Below are positions 6,523 to 6,833 of a stretch of 6,833 bases of DNA, piece by piece. A program made the position numbers and the translations under genes. Under the pieces are notes generated by a model. The model searched no databases. It worked only from the letters and a program-made list of their open reading frames with translations, and was not told the DNA's origin. The first letter of the stretch is position 1. Each line of letters opens with the position of its first letter. The stretch lies in NCBI GenBank assembly GCA_035524895.1, contig DATLFI010000403.1, positions 1 through 6,833 on the forward strand, given 5' to 3'. This DNA comes from DATLFI01 sp035524895. Its GTDB lineage: Bacteria > Acidobacteriota > Thermoanaerobaculia > Multivoradales > Multivoraceae.

Positions 6523-6551
6523 ACGGTAGCAACGCCGGGCGGGTGGGTCCA
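6523..6551 (-). promoter_or_regulatory. Possible promoter of the small hypothetical gene (leaderless or near-leaderless)
   Basis: On the coding strand TGGACC (plus-strand 6546-6551) and TACCGT (6523-6528) are separated by 17 bases, matching the -35 and -10 consensus at 4 and 3 of 6 positions. The -10-like box ends 10 bases before ATG 6512, so transcription would begin at or next to the start codon. This would explain the lack of a ribosome binding site. The match is weak and could be chance. Confidence 0.2.
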
Positions 6552-6713
6552 GCAGTGGCCCATGGGCCCTAGCAGCCCGTGGTGAAACCCGCGTGAGGCT
6601 GCGCGCGGGGATCTGCGGCCGGTGGCAAGGCGTGGCCGACGAACGCGATGCGGTGCCATCGTGCAGGAGGCCCAACGCAGTCGGGTTCTCGAAACCCCCG
6701 CGCCCCAAGGGTG

Positions 6714-6750
6714 GGTGCAGGCAAGCTGCCCCGGGCAGCTTGCCTGCACC
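6714..6750. repeat. Perfect inverted repeat, 18-base arms around one central base
   Basis: GGTGCAGGCAAGCTGCCC (6714-6731) is followed by one C and then its exact reverse complement (6733-6750). As RNA it would fold into a hairpin of about 16-17 base pairs with a tiny loop, very stable on either strand. No T run follows on either side. It is about 200 bases from the start of the nearest gene (the small hypothetical gene, transcribed away from it), so it is not that gene's terminator. It may terminate a gene beyond the right edge, or be a copy of a dispersed intergenic palindrome (REP- or MITE-like). Its presence is certain; its role is inferred. Confidence 0.9.
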
Positions 6751-6833
6751 GACGTCGCCGCTGCGCGGCTCTGGTAGGGGGCGGCGTGGGGCCGTCTGCG
6801 GTGTTGCGCTCGCGAAGCGTGTGACCCAGCATC

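Larger units (their letters stand above)
6513..6833. other. Non-coding right flank
   Basis: I see no convincing gene in this stretch. The open frames on either strand are rich in Arg, Pro and Ala, have no family signature, and run through a perfect palindrome. It contains the possible promoter of the small gene, the small hairpin GGGTT/AACCC (6683-6687 and 6693-6697, loop of 5), the large inverted repeat at 6714-6750, and about 80 bases of featureless GC-rich sequence at the right edge. Confidence 0.5.

Noticed and set aside
6156..6572. 138-codon open frame on the plus strand opposite the small hypothetical gene
   Set aside because: The minus strand has the stronger third-position G/C preference and the more protein-like composition; this frame starts inside the junction hairpin region without a ribosome binding site.
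6676..6702. GGGTTCTCGAAACCC, which resembles a tRNA T-arm
   Set aside because: The stem and loop are 5 and 5 instead of 5 and 7, and no acceptor, D or anticodon arm can be built around it.
6569..6832. 87-codon open frame on the minus strand at the right edge
   Set aside because: Very rich in Arg, Pro and Ala, runs through the perfect palindrome, and resembles no family; best treated as non-coding.

Overview
This GC-rich window (roughly two thirds G+C, with strong G/C preference at third codon positions) looks like chromosome from a soil- or sediment-type bacterium of the Acidobacteriota. The main argument is the pairing of a sigma factor of the Acidobacteria/Planctomycetes ECF-like type with a transmembrane Ser/Thr kinase that ends in a TolB-like propeller. 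Myxococcota, Gemmatimonadota or Planctomycetota remain possible. There is no rRNA, tRNA or taxonomic marker gene to settle it.

Layout. Three genes run leftwards on the minus strand, in transcription order: an integral-membrane methyltransferase resembling methanethiol S-methyltransferase MddA (4371 to 3538), an ECF-like sigma factor (3450 to 2890), and a large Pkn2/PknB-type Ser/Thr kinase with one membrane span and a C-terminal beta-propeller (2833 to beyond base 1, so its C-terminus is missing). A divergent gene on the plus strand (4575 to 6077) encodes a PAS-GAF-GGDEF diguanylate cyclase. It converges on a small minus-strand gene for an acidic, tryptophan-containing protein of unknown function (6512 to 6153), and a strong GC hairpin lies between the two stops. 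The last 320 bases hold no convincing gene but contain a striking perfect inverted repeat with 18-base arms.

How they may work together. The kinase and sigma factor are adjacent and co-directional. This fits the known ECF43-type arrangement, in which a Ser/Thr kinase rather than an anti-sigma factor controls the sigma factor. The sigma factor lacks the usual acidic region-2.2 motif and has threonines at that place (Thr52/Thr53), which makes Thr53 a concrete candidate phosphosite. The MddA-like enzyme lies just upstream on the same strand and might share a transcript, but an 87-base gap with hairpins and short repeats leaves that open. The cyclase is a separate soluble c-di-GMP signalling gene; its product-inhibition site is altered (RxxE instead of RxxD).

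No mobile element, CRISPR array or RNA gene was seen. The most interesting items are the kinase/sigma pair, the divergent MddA-like enzyme, and the 37-base palindrome near the right edge.
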